The translations under genes were made by a program, and so were the position numbers. The notes under the pieces are model-generated. The model searched no databases. It had not been told where the DNA came from and saw only the letters and a program-made list of their open reading frames with translations. Below are positions 8,588 through 19,500 of a DNA stretch of 64,000 nucleotides, piece after piece. Position 1 is the stretch's first letter. Each line of letters opens with the position of its first letter. Source of the stretch: Paraburkholderia flava (GTDB taxonomy: Bacteria; Pseudomonadota; Gammaproteobacteria; Burkholderiales; Burkholderiaceae); assembly GCF_004359985.1 (NCBI RefSeq), contig NZ_SMRO01000002.1, forward strand, positions 62,001-126,000, written 5' to 3'.

Positions 8588-10699
8588 GTGAACGTTTTCT
8601 TTGAGGAATCCGGTAGTTTCAAGGCAGGCAGTGTGCTGTCACGCCAGGGCGACGCGTTTCAGGTCGAGTTGCCGGGCGGACGGCGCGCGAAAGTGCGCTC
8701 GAAGGACGTGCTGATCGAGTTCGAGAAGCCCGCCGCCGCCGAACTGATGGAGCAGGCCGATGCGACCGCTCAGGAGATCGATCTCGATTTCCTGTGGGAG
8801 TGCGCGCCCGAAGACGAGTTTCCGTTTGCCGCGCTCGGCGAGGAATACTTCGGCGCATCGTTCGGAGCGGTCGAGCGTGCGGCGCTCGTGCTGCGGATGC
8901 ACGGCTCGCCGGTGTACTTCCGCCGCAAGGGGCGCGGCCAGTATCAGCGCGCGCCGCAGGAACAGCTGCAGATGGCGCTCGCGTCGCTCGAGCGCAAGCG
9001 TCAGCAGGCGCTCGTGCAGGCCGGCTACGAAGACGAGCTGAAGGCGGGGCGTCTGCCGGACGCGTTCGCGGGCAAGGCGCTCGGTCTGCTGACGAAGCCC
9101 GACAAGAATTCGATCGAATACAAGGCGCTCGAAGCGGCCGCAGCCGCGCGCGGTATCTCGCAGGCGAGTCTGATGCTCGAATGCGGCGGCGTCGCGTCGC
9201 CGCGCGCGCTGCATGAAGCGCGTTTCCTCGCGGAATTTTTCCCGCACGGCACCGGCTTCCCGCAGGTGTCGGTGGGTGCGCTGCCCGACGATCTGCCGCA
9301 GGCCGACGTCCAGGCATTCTCGATCGACGACGTCACCACGACCGAAATCGACGACGCATTCTCCGTCGAGCATCTCGCCGACGGTCGCGTGCGGATCGGC
9401 GTGCACATCGCGGCGCCGGCGCTCGGCATCGAGCGCGGCGATGCGGTCGATGCGATCGCACGCGCGCGGCTCTCGACCGTGTACATGCCCGGCGACAAGA
9501 TCACGATGTTGCCCGATACCGTCGTCGAGGCGTTCACGCTGGCCGAGGGCGGACTGCGTCCGGCGCTGTCGCTGTACGTGATCGTCAATCGCGAGACGCA
9601 GGAAATCGTCACGAGCGAAACGCGAGCCGAGCGCGTGTTCGTGAAGAACAATCTGCGACACAACACACTCGACGAACTCGTCACCGAAGAGGCGCTTGCC
9701 GCCGGTTCCGGCGAGTATCCGCACAAGGACGACATCGCGGTGCTGTGGCCGTTCGCGCAGGCGCTGTTCGAAAAGCGCCAGCTTGCGCGTGCCGGTTACG
9801 GGCTGCGGCGCGAAGTGCAGCGCAATACCGATTTCAATTTCTACGTCGACGGCGAGCACATCACGATCACGCCGCGTCGCCGCGGTTCGCCGCTCGACAC
9901 GATCGTCGCCGAACTCGCGATCCTCGCGAACTCGACATGGGGTGCGTTCCTGCACGATCACGGCGTGCCCGGCATCTACCGGACGCAGCGCGCGTTCGGC
10001 GTGCCGAGCGGCCCGAAGCGCACGCGGATGCAGACCAGCGCCGCGCCGCACGAAGGGCTCGGCGTGTCGCAATACGCGTGGAGCACGTCGCCGCTGCGTC
10101 GTTACGTCGACCTCGTGAATCAGTGGCAGTTGCTCGCGTGCGTGCAGCACGGCGTGATGGCGAAGCTCGCGGCGCCGTTCAAGCCGAAGGACGCCGATCT
10201 TTTCGCGGTCGTGCAGGGCTTCGACGACACCTATTCTGCGTACGCCGATTACCAGCGACGGATGGAGTACTTCTGGTGTTTGCGCTGGCTGAAGCAGGAA
10301 AATCGTCGGCAGGTCGAGGCGTCGGTGGTGAAGGGCGATATGGTGCGGCTCGACGAAATTCCGCTGTTGCTGCACGTGCCGGGTCTCGGCGTGCATGCAC
10401 GCGGGACGCGTCTGCTGCTCGACGTGATGTCGATCGACGAGCTGACGGTTGAAGCGTCGGTGCGGCTGTTGCAGGTGCTCGATGCGCCGTCCGTCACGAG
10501 TGGCACTGGGGCTGAAGAGCCCGACGAAGCGGATGAAGAAATCGTCGATGCGGAACAGGCGTCCGCGGAGGGTGAGGGCGAAACGCAGGCGGAAACTTCC
10601 ACCGATGCACCTGTCGATGCACCCGCAGAGGGCAGCGAACCGGAGGAATCCAGCGAGCCTGCATCTGCCGATCACTCCACGACGGAGCCGGGGCGATGA
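8588..10699 (+). CDS. RNB-domain exoribonuclease (RNase II family)
   Basis: A 703-residue 3'-5' exoribonuclease of the RNase II/R superfamily. The N-terminal region (1-70) is a small beta-barrel-like segment. The RNB catalytic core carries DDVTTTEIDDAF (near residues 246-257), whose aspartates bind the catalytic metals. SPLRRYVDLVNQWQL is a conserved RNB motif near the core end. The last ~65 residues are Glu/Asp/Ala-rich and probably disordered. It lacks the two cold-shock domains expected at the N-terminus of RNase R and is shorter, so I call it RNase II-like. The start is GTG, and its stop overlaps the aroE start (ATGA). Confidence 0.9.
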   Translation: MNVFFEESGSFKAGSVLSRQGDAFQVELPGGRRAKVRSKDVLIEFEKPAAAELMEQADATAQEIDLDFLWECAPEDEFPFAALGEEYFGASFGAVERAALVLRMHGSPVYFRRKGRGQYQRAPQEQLQMALASLERKRQQALVQAGYEDELKAGRLPDAFAGKALGLLTKPDKNSIEYKALEAAAAARGISQASLMLECGGVASPRALHEARFLAEFFPHGTGFPQVSVGALPDDLPQADVQAFSIDDVTTTEIDDAFSVEHLADGRVRIGVHIAAPALGIERGDAVDAIARARLSTVYMPGDKITMLPDTVVEAFTLAEGGLRPALSLYVIVNRETQEIVTSETRAERVFVKNNLRHNTLDELVTEEALAAGSGEYPHKDDIAVLWPFAQALFEKRQLARAGYGLRREVQRNTDFNFYVDGEHITITPRRRGSPLDTIVAELAILANSTWGAFLHDHGVPGIYRTQRAFGVPSGPKRTRMQTSAAPHEGLGVSQYAWSTSPLRRYVDLVNQWQLLACVQHGVMAKLAAPFKPKDADLFAVVQGFDDTYSAYADYQRRMEYFWCLRWLKQENRRQVEASVVKGDMVRLDEIPLLLHVPGLGVHARGTRLLLDVMSIDELTVEASVRLLQVLDAPSVTSGTGAEEPDEADEEIVDAEQASAEGEGETQAETSTDAPVDAPAEGSEPEESSEPASADHSTTEPGR

Positions 10700-11583
10700 G
10701 CGTCGCGTCGCACGCGAGTCAACCGACGGAACCTGCTCGCGACCGCTATGCGGTAGTCGGCAACCCCGTTGCGCACAGCAAGTCGCCGTTCATTCACGCG
10801 CGCTTCGCCGAGCAGACCGGCGAGCCGGTCGAGTACGGCACGTTGCTCGCGCCGCTCGACGGCTTCGTCGCGCAGGTGCGCGCGTTCATCGACGCAGGCG
10901 GCCGCGGGCTCAACGTGACGGTGCCGTTCAAGCTCGACGCGCACGCGCTCGCCGATACGTTGTCGCCGCGCGCGGCAGCGGCCGGTGCGGTCAACACGCT
11001 GCGCTTTGACGCAACCGGTATTCACGGCGACAACACCGACGGCTTCGGTCTCGTGCGCGATATAGAAACCAATCTCGACACTGCGTTGAAGGGTGCCCGC
11101 ATCCTGCTGCTCGGTGCGGGTGGCGCTGCGCGCGGCGTCGTGCTGCCGATGCTCGAACGCTTCCCGCATTCGCTGACCATCGTGAATCGTACGGCGGCGA
11201 AAGCGGATGCGCTCGTCGAACAGTTTGCGCAGGCTGCGCGTGAGGCGGGTTGTCGTCTGACGGGCGGTGCGCCGTCGGCGGTCGAAACTTCTGCATACGA
11301 CGTGATCGTCAATGCGACGGCTGGTAGCCTCGATGCTGCGCTGCCCGAGTGCGACGCGCGTGCGTTCGGCAGCGGAACGCTCGCGTACGACATGATGTAC
11401 GGCGTGCAGCCGACCGTGTTCATGCGCCACGCGCAGACGCTCGGCGCGCGTGCGGCCGATGGGCTGGGCATGCTGGTTGAGCAGGCGGCGGAGTCGTTTT
11501 ATGTGTGGCGCGGGGTGCGGCCGGATGGTGCACCAGTGCTTGCGGCTTTGCGGGCGATGCTTGCGGCGCCGGCTGGGGCGTGA
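10696..11583 (+). CDS. aroE: Shikimate dehydrogenase AroE
   Basis: NADP-dependent reduction of 3-dehydroshikimate to shikimate. The protein has 295 residues. RYAVVGNPVAHSKSPFIHARFAEQ (from residue 17) is the shikimate-binding start, and LNVTVPFK ends with catalytic Lys79. GDNTDGFG contributes the catalytic Asp. ILLLGAGGAARGVVLPML is the NADP-binding glycine loop, and NRTAAKADAL following it is the usual NADP-selective segment. It overlaps the RNB gene by 4 nt. Downstream it is followed by a tandem-repeat region before mtgA. Confidence 0.96.
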   Translation: MSVASHASQPTEPARDRYAVVGNPVAHSKSPFIHARFAEQTGEPVEYGTLLAPLDGFVAQVRAFIDAGGRGLNVTVPFKLDAHALADTLSPRAAAAGAVNTLRFDATGIHGDNTDGFGLVRDIETNLDTALKGARILLLGAGGAARGVVLPMLERFPHSLTIVNRTAAKADALVEQFAQAAREAGCRLTGGAPSAVETSAYDVIVNATAGSLDAALPECDARAFGSGTLAYDMMYGVQPTVFMRHAQTLGARAADGLGMLVEQAAESFYVWRGVRPDGAPVLAALRAMLAAPAGA

Positions 11584-11630
11584 GCGGCGATGGGTCGATT
11601 TGCGGTCGACTACTTTGTATGGGATCAGGG

Positions 11631-11880
11631 TAAGCGCTAAACCCCAAAATGGGATCGACGCCGGAGTAAGGCGCTAAAGCGCTAACTCGGGCATGGGACC
11701 CGAGTAAGCGCTAAAACCCCAAAATGGGATCGACGCCGGAGTAAGGCGCTAAAGCGCCAACTCGGGCATGGGACCCGAGTAAGCGCTAAAACCCCAAAAT
11801 GGGATCGACGCCGGAGTAAGGCGCTAAAGCGCCAACTCCGGCATGGGACCCGAGTAAGCGCTAAAGCGCTAACTCGGGTC
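11631..11880. repeat. 75-bp tandem repeat, three full copies plus a partial copy
   Basis: Copies begin with TAAGCGCTAAA at 11631, 11705, 11780 and a truncated one at 11855. The period is 75 bp (74 for the first, which has one A fewer). Units are nearly identical. Each unit holds three nested hairpin-prone palindromes: CCC-AAAAT-GGG, GCGC-TAAA-GCGC and ACTCGGG-CATGGGA-CCCGAGT. The last partial copy closes with CCCGAGT...ACTCGGG around AGCGCTAAAGCGCT. It fills almost the whole 314-nt gap between aroE and mtgA. There are no variable spacers, so it is not a CRISPR array. Confidence 0.93.
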
Positions 11881-11897
11881 GACAAAAGGTGAACGTC

Positions 11898-12620
11898 ATG
11901 ACAACAACCGCACGAGCACACCGACCAGGCCCATTCCGCTGGCTCGTCTACGTCGTCGCGGTATTCGCGCTGGCGTGGATCGCGACGCAGGCGTTCTACT
12001 TCGCGCAGATCGCGATCTGGAATTACGTGAATCCGCGCTCGACTGCGTTCATGCGCTCGGACGCGTGGCGTCTGTCCGACGACCGCCCCGATCTGTCGAT
12101 CCAGCACACGTGGATACCGTACGACCAGATCTCGCACAACCTGAAGCGCGCGATCATCGCGTCCGAGGACGCGAACTTCGTCAACAACAACGGCTACGAA
12201 ACCGACGCGATCCTGCAGGCATGGGAGAAGAACAAGTCGCGCGGCAAGATCGTCCGCGGTGGTTCGACGATTACACAGCAGCTCGCGCGCAATCTGTTCC
12301 TGTCGCGCGAGAAGAGCTACATCCGCAAGGGCCAGGAGCTGATCATCACGTGGATGCTCGAGACCCTGATGGACAAGGAGCGGATCTTCGAGATCTATCT
12401 GAATTCGGTCGAGTGGGGCAATGGCGTGTATGGCGCAGAGGCAGCCGCGCACTACTACTACCGGACGTCGGCGGGGAAGCTGACGGGCTGGCAGTCGGCG
12501 CGGCTCGCGGTGATGCTGCCGCGGCCGAAGTACTTCGATGAGCATCGCGGTTCCGCGTATCTGACGCAACGGTCCCGTGTGATCGCGCGCCGGATGGGCG
12601 CGGCTGAATTACCCGACTGA
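11898..12620 (+). CDS. mtgA: Monofunctional peptidoglycan transglycosylase MtgA
   Basis: GT51 glycosyltransferase that polymerises lipid II into glycan strands at the inner-membrane surface. The 240-residue form starts at the ATG with AGGTGA positioned 5-10 nt upstream; a GTG three codons earlier lies within that ribosome-binding stretch and is less likely. A transmembrane helix spans ~14-34. The catalytic glutamate is in IIASEDANF (Glu90). [27 protein letters not shown] and LEIYLN-like [15 protein letters not shown] are GT51 signatures. There is no transpeptidase domain. It is convergent with queF and preceded by the tandem-repeat array. Confidence 0.95.
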   Translation: MTTTARAHRPGPFRWLVYVVAVFALAWIATQAFYFAQIAIWNYVNPRSTAFMRSDAWRLSDDRPDLSIQHTWIPYDQISHNLKRAIIASEDANFVNNNGYETDAILQAWEKNKSRGKIVRGGSTITQQLARNLFLSREKSYIRKGQELIITWMLETLMDKERIFEIYLNSVEWGNGVYGAEAAAHYYYRTSAGKLTGWQSARLAVMLPRPKYFDEHRGSAYLTQRSRVIARRMGAAELPD

Positions 12621-12625
12621 ACTAT

Positions 12626-12652
12626 CGCACCGGGAACAGCGTTCGCGGTGCG
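12626..12652. other. Weak hairpin between convergent mtgA and queF
   Basis: CGCACCG (12626-12632) pairs with CGGTGCG (12646-12652) in the 44-nt gap between two convergent genes. No T run follows on either strand, so it is only a possible termination structure. Confidence 0.25.
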
Positions 12653-12664
12653 GTATGACGACGT

Positions 12665-13489
12665 CTATTGCCGCGCGGTGCGGAGGTTATCCGGCATCGG
12701 CAGGTTGTAGTTCGTCCGAAACGGATTGATATCCAGCCCGCCACGCCGCGTATAACGCGCGTAGACCGCGAGCTTGAGCGGCTGACATTGCCGCGCGATA
12801 TCGATAAAGATCCGCTCGACACACTGCTCGTGAAAGCCAGTGTGATTCCGATACGAAATGATGTAGCGCAGCAGCCCCGCGTGATCGATCTGCGGACCTG
12901 CATAGTGAATCTGCACGCTGCCCCAGTCCGGTTGACCCGTCACCGGGCAGTTCGATTTCAGTAGATTCGAATACAGCGTTTCTTCGACTGGCGATTCATC
13001 GAGCGCAGCCTTCAGCAGCGATGCGTCCGGATGATAGACGTCCGTGTCGAGATCGAGCCGGTCGAGCGACAGCCCGTCGAATTCCTCCAGTTGCAGCTTG
13101 CCGAACTCGGCCGGCGGGGCGAGATGCGCCGACACGGTCGCGCCGCAGACCGCCGACACATCGCGGCGGATTGTGTCGCGCACGGTCTCGATCGAATCGA
13201 ACGTGGTCTGCGAGAACGATCCGAGGTACAGCTTGAACGATTTCGATTCGACGATGTTCGCGGAATCGGCGGGCACGTAGAACGTGGCGACGGCGATCTG
13301 CGGCTTACCGCGCGTGTTCAGCCACGACAGTTCGTACGCATTCCAGATGTCGCTGCCGAAGAACGGCAACTGCGCGCCGATGCCGATCTGTTCGCGCGCG
13401 TTGCGGCGCGCGATCGGAAACAGCAGGCTCGCGTCGTACTGTTCGAGGTAAGCGGAGGGTTTGCCGAGCGGCGATTGTTCGGGATTCAT
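12665..13489 (-). CDS. queF: NADPH-dependent 7-cyano-7-deazaguanine reductase QueF
   Basis: Reduces preQ0 to preQ1 in queuosine biosynthesis. At 274 residues it is the long bimodular (type II) form. [12 protein letters not shown] (81-92) is the QueF substrate-binding motif in the first T-fold half. [13 protein letters not shown] supplies the catalytic Cys181, which forms the thioimide with substrate, and Asp188. [11 protein letters not shown] lies in the C-terminal half. The ATG overlaps the stop of the upstream 5'-nucleotidase gene by 4 nt, so the two form an operon. The rest of the queuosine pathway is not in this window. Confidence 0.96.
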   Translation of the reverse strand: MNPEQSPLGKPSAYLEQYDASLLFPIARRNAREQIGIGAQLPFFGSDIWNAYELSWLNTRGKPQIAVATFYVPADSANIVESKSFKLYLGSFSQTTFDSIETVRDTIRRDVSAVCGATVSAHLAPPAEFGKLQLEEFDGLSLDRLDLDTDVYHPDASLLKAALDESPVEETLYSNLLKSNCPVTGQPDWGSVQIHYAGPQIDHAGLLRYIISYRNHTGFHEQCVERIFIDIARQCQPLKLAVYARYTRRGGLDINPFRTNYNLPMPDNLRTARQ

Positions 13490-14388
13490 GGTGCGTTCAC
13501 GATGCCACTCAAGACGTGCCCGGTCGCGGTGACGACGCGGGCCGATTCGCAGTGACTGATCTGGTCGTCGAAGAAAAAGTCCGGCTCGAACTCACGCAGG
13601 AACGCGCCTTTGTCGAGGCCGCCGAGGAACATCGCTTCGTCGATTTCGATGTTCCATGCCATCAGTGTGCGGATCGCGCGTTCGTGCGCGGGTGCCGAGC
13701 GCGCGGTGACGAGCGCGGTGCGGATGTGCATCGGCGACGCGTCGCCCGCGAGATTCTGCAGCCGGTGCAATGCCTCGAGCAGCGGCTTCAATGGTCCGTC
13801 GGCGAGCGGCAGATCCTTGTTGTCGATCTCGTGACCGATGAATGCGCGCAGACCGTCCTTCTGAAATATGCGCTCGGCTTCGTCGGAGAACAGCACGGCA
13901 TCGCCGTCGAACGCGATACGGATTTCGTCCGGATACTTGCCCGCCATTTTCGCCGACTGCGGCAGCACGCGCGCGGCCGCGAAACCGGCGGCCAGCGCGT
14001 CGCGCACGTCGTCCTGATTCGCGGACAGAAAGAGCGACGCGTTGAGCGGTTTCAGATAAGAAAATGGCGGCCGCCCGCGCGTGAACACGCCGCGCTCGAC
14101 GGTGAGCCCATGCTCGCGACACGAACTGAATGCGCGCAACCCGCTGATCGGATCGCTGCGCGACAGGATCACGACCTCGACGCGATGCTCGCCGGTGTTC
14201 AGCGCGAGCAGTTTGCGGATCAACGGAAACGCGACGCCGGGCTTCGCCGGCACGTTCAGACGTGCGCGCTGCAGCGCTTCATACGCCTGCAGATCGCCTT
14301 CCTCGTAGACGCGATTCTCCTCTTCGAAATCGAACAGCGCACGCGACGAAATCGCGACGACCAGTTTGTCTTCGAGCGAGAACGGCAT
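13486..14388 (-). CDS. Cytosolic 5'-nucleotidase (cN-I / PF06189 family)
   Basis: A 300-residue protein matching the prokaryotic branch of cytosolic 5'-nucleotidase [30 protein letters not shown] begins the protein, with an HAD-like first strand ([10 protein letters not shown]) where SS replaces the usual Dx[40 protein letters not shown] and [13 protein letters not shown] are the characteristic internal motifs; the last supplies the paired acids that bind Mg. It probably dephosphorylates nucleoside monophosphates. It lies between ilvA and queF on the same strand, overlapping queF by 4 nt and starting 30 nt after the ilvA stop. Confidence 0.85.
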   Translation of the reverse strand: MPFSLEDKLVVAISSRALFDFEEENRVYEEGDLQAYEALQRARLNVPAKPGVAFPLIRKLLALNTGEHRVEVVILSRSDPISGLRAFSSCREHGLTVERGVFTRGRPPFSYLKPLNASLFLSANQDDVRDALAAGFAAARVLPQSAKMAGKYPDEIRIAFDGDAVLFSDEAERIFQKDGLRAFIGHEIDNKDLPLADGPLKPLLEALHRLQNLAGDASPMHIRTALVTARSAPAHERAIRTLMAWNIEIDEAMFLGGLDKGAFLREFEPDFFFDDQISHCESARVVTATGHVLSGIVNAP

Positions 14389-14418
14389 GAGACAGCGGCT
14401 CCTGAAGCGGGGTTGCGG

Positions 14419-15945
14419 TCAGATAAGAAACAACCGGTACACCGGATTGTCGCTCTCTTCCCAGTACGGGTAACCGAGGGTCGCGAGAAAGCGGACGAAT
14501 TCGGCGTGATCGGTGTCCGGCACCTGGATGCCCACCAGGATCGAACTGTAGTCCGCGCCCTGATTGCGATAGTGGAACAGGCTGATGTTCCAGTCCGGCG
14601 CCATCGACGACAGGAACTTCATCAGCGCGCCCGGGCGCTCCGGAAACTCGAAGCGGAACAGCCGCTCATCGCGTGCGAGCGGCGAGCGTCCGCCCACCAT
14701 GTAGCGGATGTGCTGCTTCGACAGTTCGTCTCCCGTCAGGTCGACGGTCGCAAAGCCGTGCGCCTCGAAGCTCGCCGCGATCTGCGCCGGCTCCTCGCGG
14801 TTGCGGATCTGCACGCCGACAAAGATGTGGGCGGCCTGCGCATCGGCGATCCGGTAGTTGAATTCCGTGACGCTGCGCGTGCTGCCGACCAGTTCGCAGA
14901 AACGCCGGAAGCTGCCGCGTGCTTCGGGGATCGTCACCGCGAACACCGCCTCGCGCGCTTCACCCACTTCCGCACGCTCCGCGACGAAGCGCATCCGGTC
15001 GAAGTTCATGTTCGCGCCGGAGGTGACGGCCACCAGCGTCTGGCCTTCGATCCCCTCGCGCTCTGCGTACTGTTTGGCTCCTGCCACCGATAAGGCACCG
15101 GCCGGCTCAAGCACGCTCCGCGTGTCCTGGAACACATCCTTGATCGCAGCGCACAGCGCGTCGGTGTCAACCACCAGTACGTCGTCCAGATACGCCTGAC
15201 ATAGCCGGAACGTTTCCTCGCCGACGAGCTTGACGGCGGTGCCATCGGAGAACAGACCGACTTCTGCAAGCGTGACGCGCTCGCCTGCCTTCAGCGACTG
15301 CGCCATCGCACACGAGTCTTCTGTCTGCACACCGATCACCTTGATCTCGGGACGCACCGCCTTGACGTACGCGGCGATCCCCGCCGCGAGCCCACCGCCT
15401 CCGATCGGCACGAAGATCGCGTGGATCGGTCCCTGGTGCTGGCTGAGGATTTCCATCGCGACCGTTCCCTGACCGGCGATCACGTGCGGATCGTCGAAGG
15501 GATGGACGAAGGTCAGGCCACGCTCCTGCTGCAATTGCAGCGCGTGTGCGTACGCATCGCTGTACGACTCGCCGATCTGCACGACCTCGACGGTCGGACC
15601 GCCATGCGCGCGCACCGCGTCGACCTTCAACTGCGGCGTGGTGACCGGCACCACGATGACTGCCTTCACACCCATGCGAGCCGCCGATAGCGCGACGCCC
15701 TGCGCATGATTGCCCGCCGACGCAGTGATCACGCCACGTGCGAGCGCATCGGGGGCGATGTGAGCCATCCGGTTATACGCACCGCGCAGCTTGAACGAGA
15801 ACACCGGCTGGTTATCCTCGCGTTTCAGATAGACCGTGTTGCCCAGTCGCGCCGACAGCGCACGCGCAGGCTCCAGCTCCGTCTCGCGGGCCACGTCGTA
15901 CACCTTCGCGGTGAGGATTTTTTTCAGGTAGTCGAGAGAGGCCAT
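14419..15945 (-). CDS. ilvA: Biosynthetic threonine ammonia-lyase IlvA
   Basis: PLP enzyme that deaminates threonine to 2-oxobutanoate at the start of isoleucine biosynthesis. I use the start giving MASLDYLKKILTAKVYDVA and 508 residues, close to E. coli IlvA; the open frame continues 67 codons upstream but that sequence looks non-coding. PVFSFKLRGAYNR places the PLP lysine at residue 52. SAGNHAQGVALSA and GGGGLAAGIAAYVK are substrate- and phosphate-binding loops. The C-terminal ~180 residues form two ACT-like regulatory domains, which implies feedback control by isoleucine and valine. Confidence 0.95.
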   Translation of the reverse strand: MASLDYLKKILTAKVYDVARETELEPARALSARLGNTVYLKREDNQPVFSFKLRGAYNRMAHIAPDALARGVITASAGNHAQGVALSAARMGVKAVIVVPVTTPQLKVDAVRAHGGPTVEVVQIGESYSDAYAHALQLQQERGLTFVHPFDDPHVIAGQGTVAMEILSQHQGPIHAIFVPIGGGGLAAGIAAYVKAVRPEIKVIGVQTEDSCAMAQSLKAGERVTLAEVGLFSDGTAVKLVGEETFRLCQAYLDDVLVVDTDALCAAIKDVFQDTRSVLEPAGALSVAGAKQYAEREGIEGQTLVAVTSGANMNFDRMRFVAERAEVGEAREAVFAVTIPEARGSFRRFCELVGSTRSVTEFNYRIADAQAAHIFVGVQIRNREEPAQIAASFEAHGFATVDLTGDELSKQHIRYMVGGRSPLARDERLFRFEFPERPGALMKFLSSMAPDWNISLFHYRNQGADYSSILVGIQVPDTDHAEFVRFLATLGYPYWEESDNPVYRLFLI

Positions 15946-16532
15946 GCAGGTCGCGCGGGAAGCGTTCGAAAAGGCGGGAAAGGGACAATGATAGCGCCAA
16001 CGGGTCACGCGCTGAACCGCACGCGGAAGGCACGAGTACGCCGCCGACGGGTTCCCGTGCATCGAATCGGCGCAAGACCCGCAATGCGTCGAACGCACGC
16101 AACGACACGCGCCCGACACACGCTCACTGCACGATCGTCTGATCATTCAAAGCCGACCGTCCGGTCGCCGAATTCACACGCAGGGCGCCTCCACACAGGC
16201 CGCAAACGCCTGTTGCAGCGCAGTGCAAGCCCCGGCGGCGTCGCCGATCCTGCGGTAGAATCCGATTTTGGAACAAGGACCGGAAGATGCACTGGCAGCC
16301 TCGGATCGCCCATTTGATGCCCGCACCGCGTGAGTCTCGCCCCGCGGCGCAGCGGCATGTGCGTCACGGACGATCGTGTAGCGTCATCTGAGCGCCGCGA
16401 AGCGGCCGGCGTGTGTCGTCCGTCGGCAGAGGCTTCGCTCCCAGAGAAGAAGATTTCCAGCATTGCGCCCCACGCGCACCGTCAGCCGGCGTTCCATCGA
16501 ACGCGCGCGCTGACCCACCGAGTCGTCCAAAC
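15946..16532. other. 587-nt divergent intergenic region, no gene recognised
   Basis: Lies between the divergent starts of ilvA and the large FAD/Fe-S dehydrogenase and must carry both promoters. I see no convincing sigma-70 pair, operator palindrome, leader-peptide-like Ile/Leu/Val codon run or RNA gene. Small frames here have no homology I recognise. Confidence 0.5.
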
Positions 16533-19500
16533 ATGAACGCACCTCAAGTTTTCGATCCGCACGGCGCCGCCGCTGCGGTGGTCGCCGATCCCGAACCGCG
16601 CCTGCGCGAAATTCCCTACAACTACACGTCGTTTTCCGATCGGGAAATCGTCATTCGTCTGCTGGGCGACGAAACGTGGTCGGCGCTCGCCGAACTGCGC
16701 GCCGAACGCCGCACCGGCCGCTCGGCACGGATGCTCTACGAAGTGCTCGGCGACATCTGGGTCGTGCGCCGCAATCCGTATCTGCAGGACGATCTGCTCG
16801 ACAACCCGAAGCGTCGCGCGCTGCTGATCGAAGCGCTGCATCACCGTCTCGCCGAAATCGAAAAGCGCCGTCGCGCCGATCTGACCGAACACGCCGACGA
16901 AGCCGGTGTCGGCCGCTCGGCACGCGTCGAAACGCTCGTGCTGGCCGCGCGCCGCGCGATCGACGCATTCGCCGGCGAGTTCGACAAGATGGCGGAACTG
17001 CGTCGCCGTGCGACCAAAGCGCTTGGTCGCCGCACGCAGAAGGACAACATCAAGTTCGACGGGCTGTCACGCGTGTCGCACGTCACCGATGCGACCGACT
17101 GGCGCGTCGAGTACCCGTTCGTCGTGCTGACGCCGGATAGCGAAGCCGAGATCGCCGGGCTCATCAAGGCCTGCTTCGAACTCGGGCTGACCGTCATTCC
17201 GCGTGGAGGCGGTACCGGCTACACGGGCGGCGCAGTGCCGCTCACGCCGTTTTCCGCTGTCATCAATACCGAAAAGCTCGAACAACTCGGCGCCGTCGAA
17301 CTGACGGATCTGCCGGGCGTCGCGCACAAGGTGCCGACCATCTATTCGGGCGCGGGCGTCGTCACGCGTCGCGTCACCGAGGCGGCCGAGCATGCGGGCT
17401 ACGTGTTCGCGGTCGATCCGACGTCGCTCGACGCATCGTGTATCGGCGGTAACGTCGCGATGAACGCGGGCGGTAAGAAGGCCGTGCTGTGGGGCACCGC
17501 ACTCGACAATCTCGCGTGGTGGCGGATGGTCGATCCGGAAGGTAACTGGCTCGAAGTCACGCGGCTCGATCACAACCTCGGCAAGATTCACGATATCGCG
17601 GTCGCGCGTTTCGAACTGAAGTGGTTCGACGGCGAATACGCGCCGGGCGAAAAGCTGCTGCGTACCGAACCGCTCGAAATCGAAGGTCGCCGGTTCCGCA
17701 AGGAAGGGCTCGGCAAGGACGTGACCGACAAGTTCCTCGCCGGTCTGCCGGGCGTGCAGAAGGAAGGTTGCGACGGGCTCATCACGTCGGCGCGCTGGAT
17801 TCTGCACAAGATGCCCGCGCATACGCGCACGGTGTGCCTCGAATTCTTCGGCCAGGCGCGCGACGCGATTCCGAGCATCGTCGAAATCAAGGATTACCTG
17901 TTCGAAACGTCGAAGCAGGGCGGCGCGATTCTCGCGGGCCTCGAGCATCTGGACGAGCGCTATCTGCGCGCGGTCGGCTATGCGACGAAGAGCAAGCGCA
18001 ACGCGTTTCCGAAGATGGTGCTGATCGGCGACATCGTCGGCGACGATGCGGACGCGGTGGCTGCTGCGACCTCCGAGGTCGTGCGGATGGCCAACGGCAA
18101 GAGCGGTGAGGGTTTCGTCGCGGTCAGCGCGGAGGCTCGCAAGCGCTTCTGGCTCGACCGCAGCCGCACGGCCGCGATCGCGAAGCACACGAACGCGTTC
18201 AAGATCAACGAAGACGTCGTGATCCCGCTGAACCGGATGGGTGAGTACACCGACGGCATCGAGCGGATCAACATCGAGCTGTCGATCAAGAACAAGCTGC
18301 AGCTGGTCGATGCGCTTGAAGCGTTCTTCAAGGCCGGCAAGCTGCCGCTCGGCAAGAGCGACGACGCGAACGAAATTCCGAGCGCCGAACTGCTCGAAGA
18401 TCGCGTGCAACAGGCGCTCGATCTGCTGAAGGCGGTACGCGCGCGCTGGGAGTTCCTGCGCGACAAGCTCGACATGCCGTTGCGCGAAGCGCAGCACTAC
18501 ATGGTGCAGCTAGGCTACGAGGCGCTCGCCGAAAAGTTCGCGGACCGTGCCGATGCGCAGCCCGACGCGATCGTGTTCCACGTCACGCAGGACCGCACGG
18601 TGCGCGTGTCGTGGAAGCAGGAAATTCGCGCGGAACTGCGGCAGATCTTCAACGGCGGCGAGTTCAAGCCGATCCTCGAGGAAGCGCAGGCCATCCATAA
18701 AAAGGTGCTGCGTGGCCGCGTGTTCGTCGCGCTGCACATGCACGCCGGCGACGGCAACGTGCACACGAATCTGCCGGTCAACTCCGACAACTACGAGATG
18801 CTGCAGGACGCGCACACGGCAGTCGCGCGGATCATGAAGCTCGCGCGTTCGCTCGACGGCGTGATCTCCGGCGAGCACGGCATCGGCATCACGAAGCTCG
18901 AGTTTCTGACGGAGAGCGAGATCGGCGAATTCCGCGCGTACAAGCAGCGCGTCGATCCGCACGGCCGCTTCAACGCGGGCAAGCTGCTCGAAGGCGCGGA
19001 TCTGCGCAACGCGTACACGCCGAGCTTCGGGCTGATGGGCTACGAATCGCTGATCATGCAGCAGTCCGACATCGGTGCGATCGCCGATTCGGTGAAGAAC
19101 TGCCTGCGTTGCGGCAAGTGCAAGCCGGTCTGCGCGACGCACGTGCCGCGCGCGAACCTGCTGTACAGCCCGCGCAACAAGATTCTCGCTACATCGCTGC
19201 TGGTCGAGGCGTTCCTGTACGAAGAGCAGACGCGCCGCGGCGTGTCGATCAAGCATTGGGACGAGTTCAACGACGTCGCCGATCACTGCACCGTGTGCCA
19301 CAAGTGCGTGACGCCGTGTCCGGTCAAGATCGACTTCGGCGACGTGACGATGAACATGCGCAACCTGTTGCGCAAGATGGGCAAGAAGAAATTCAATCCG
19401 GGCAACGCGGCCGGCATGTTCTTCCTGAACGCGACCAATCCGCAGACCATCAACCTCGCGCGCACCGCGATGATGGGGATCGGCTACAAGGCGCAGCGGC

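Noticed and set aside
11631..11880. Possible CRISPR array
   Set aside because: Repeats are contiguous 75-bp units without variable spacers and there are no cas genes.
11682..12569. 295-codon minus-strand frame reading through the repeat into mtgA
   Set aside because: It is open only because the repeat period is a multiple of three and mtgA is GC-rich; it is antisense to a clear GT51 enzyme and has a 25-residue repeat as an artefact.
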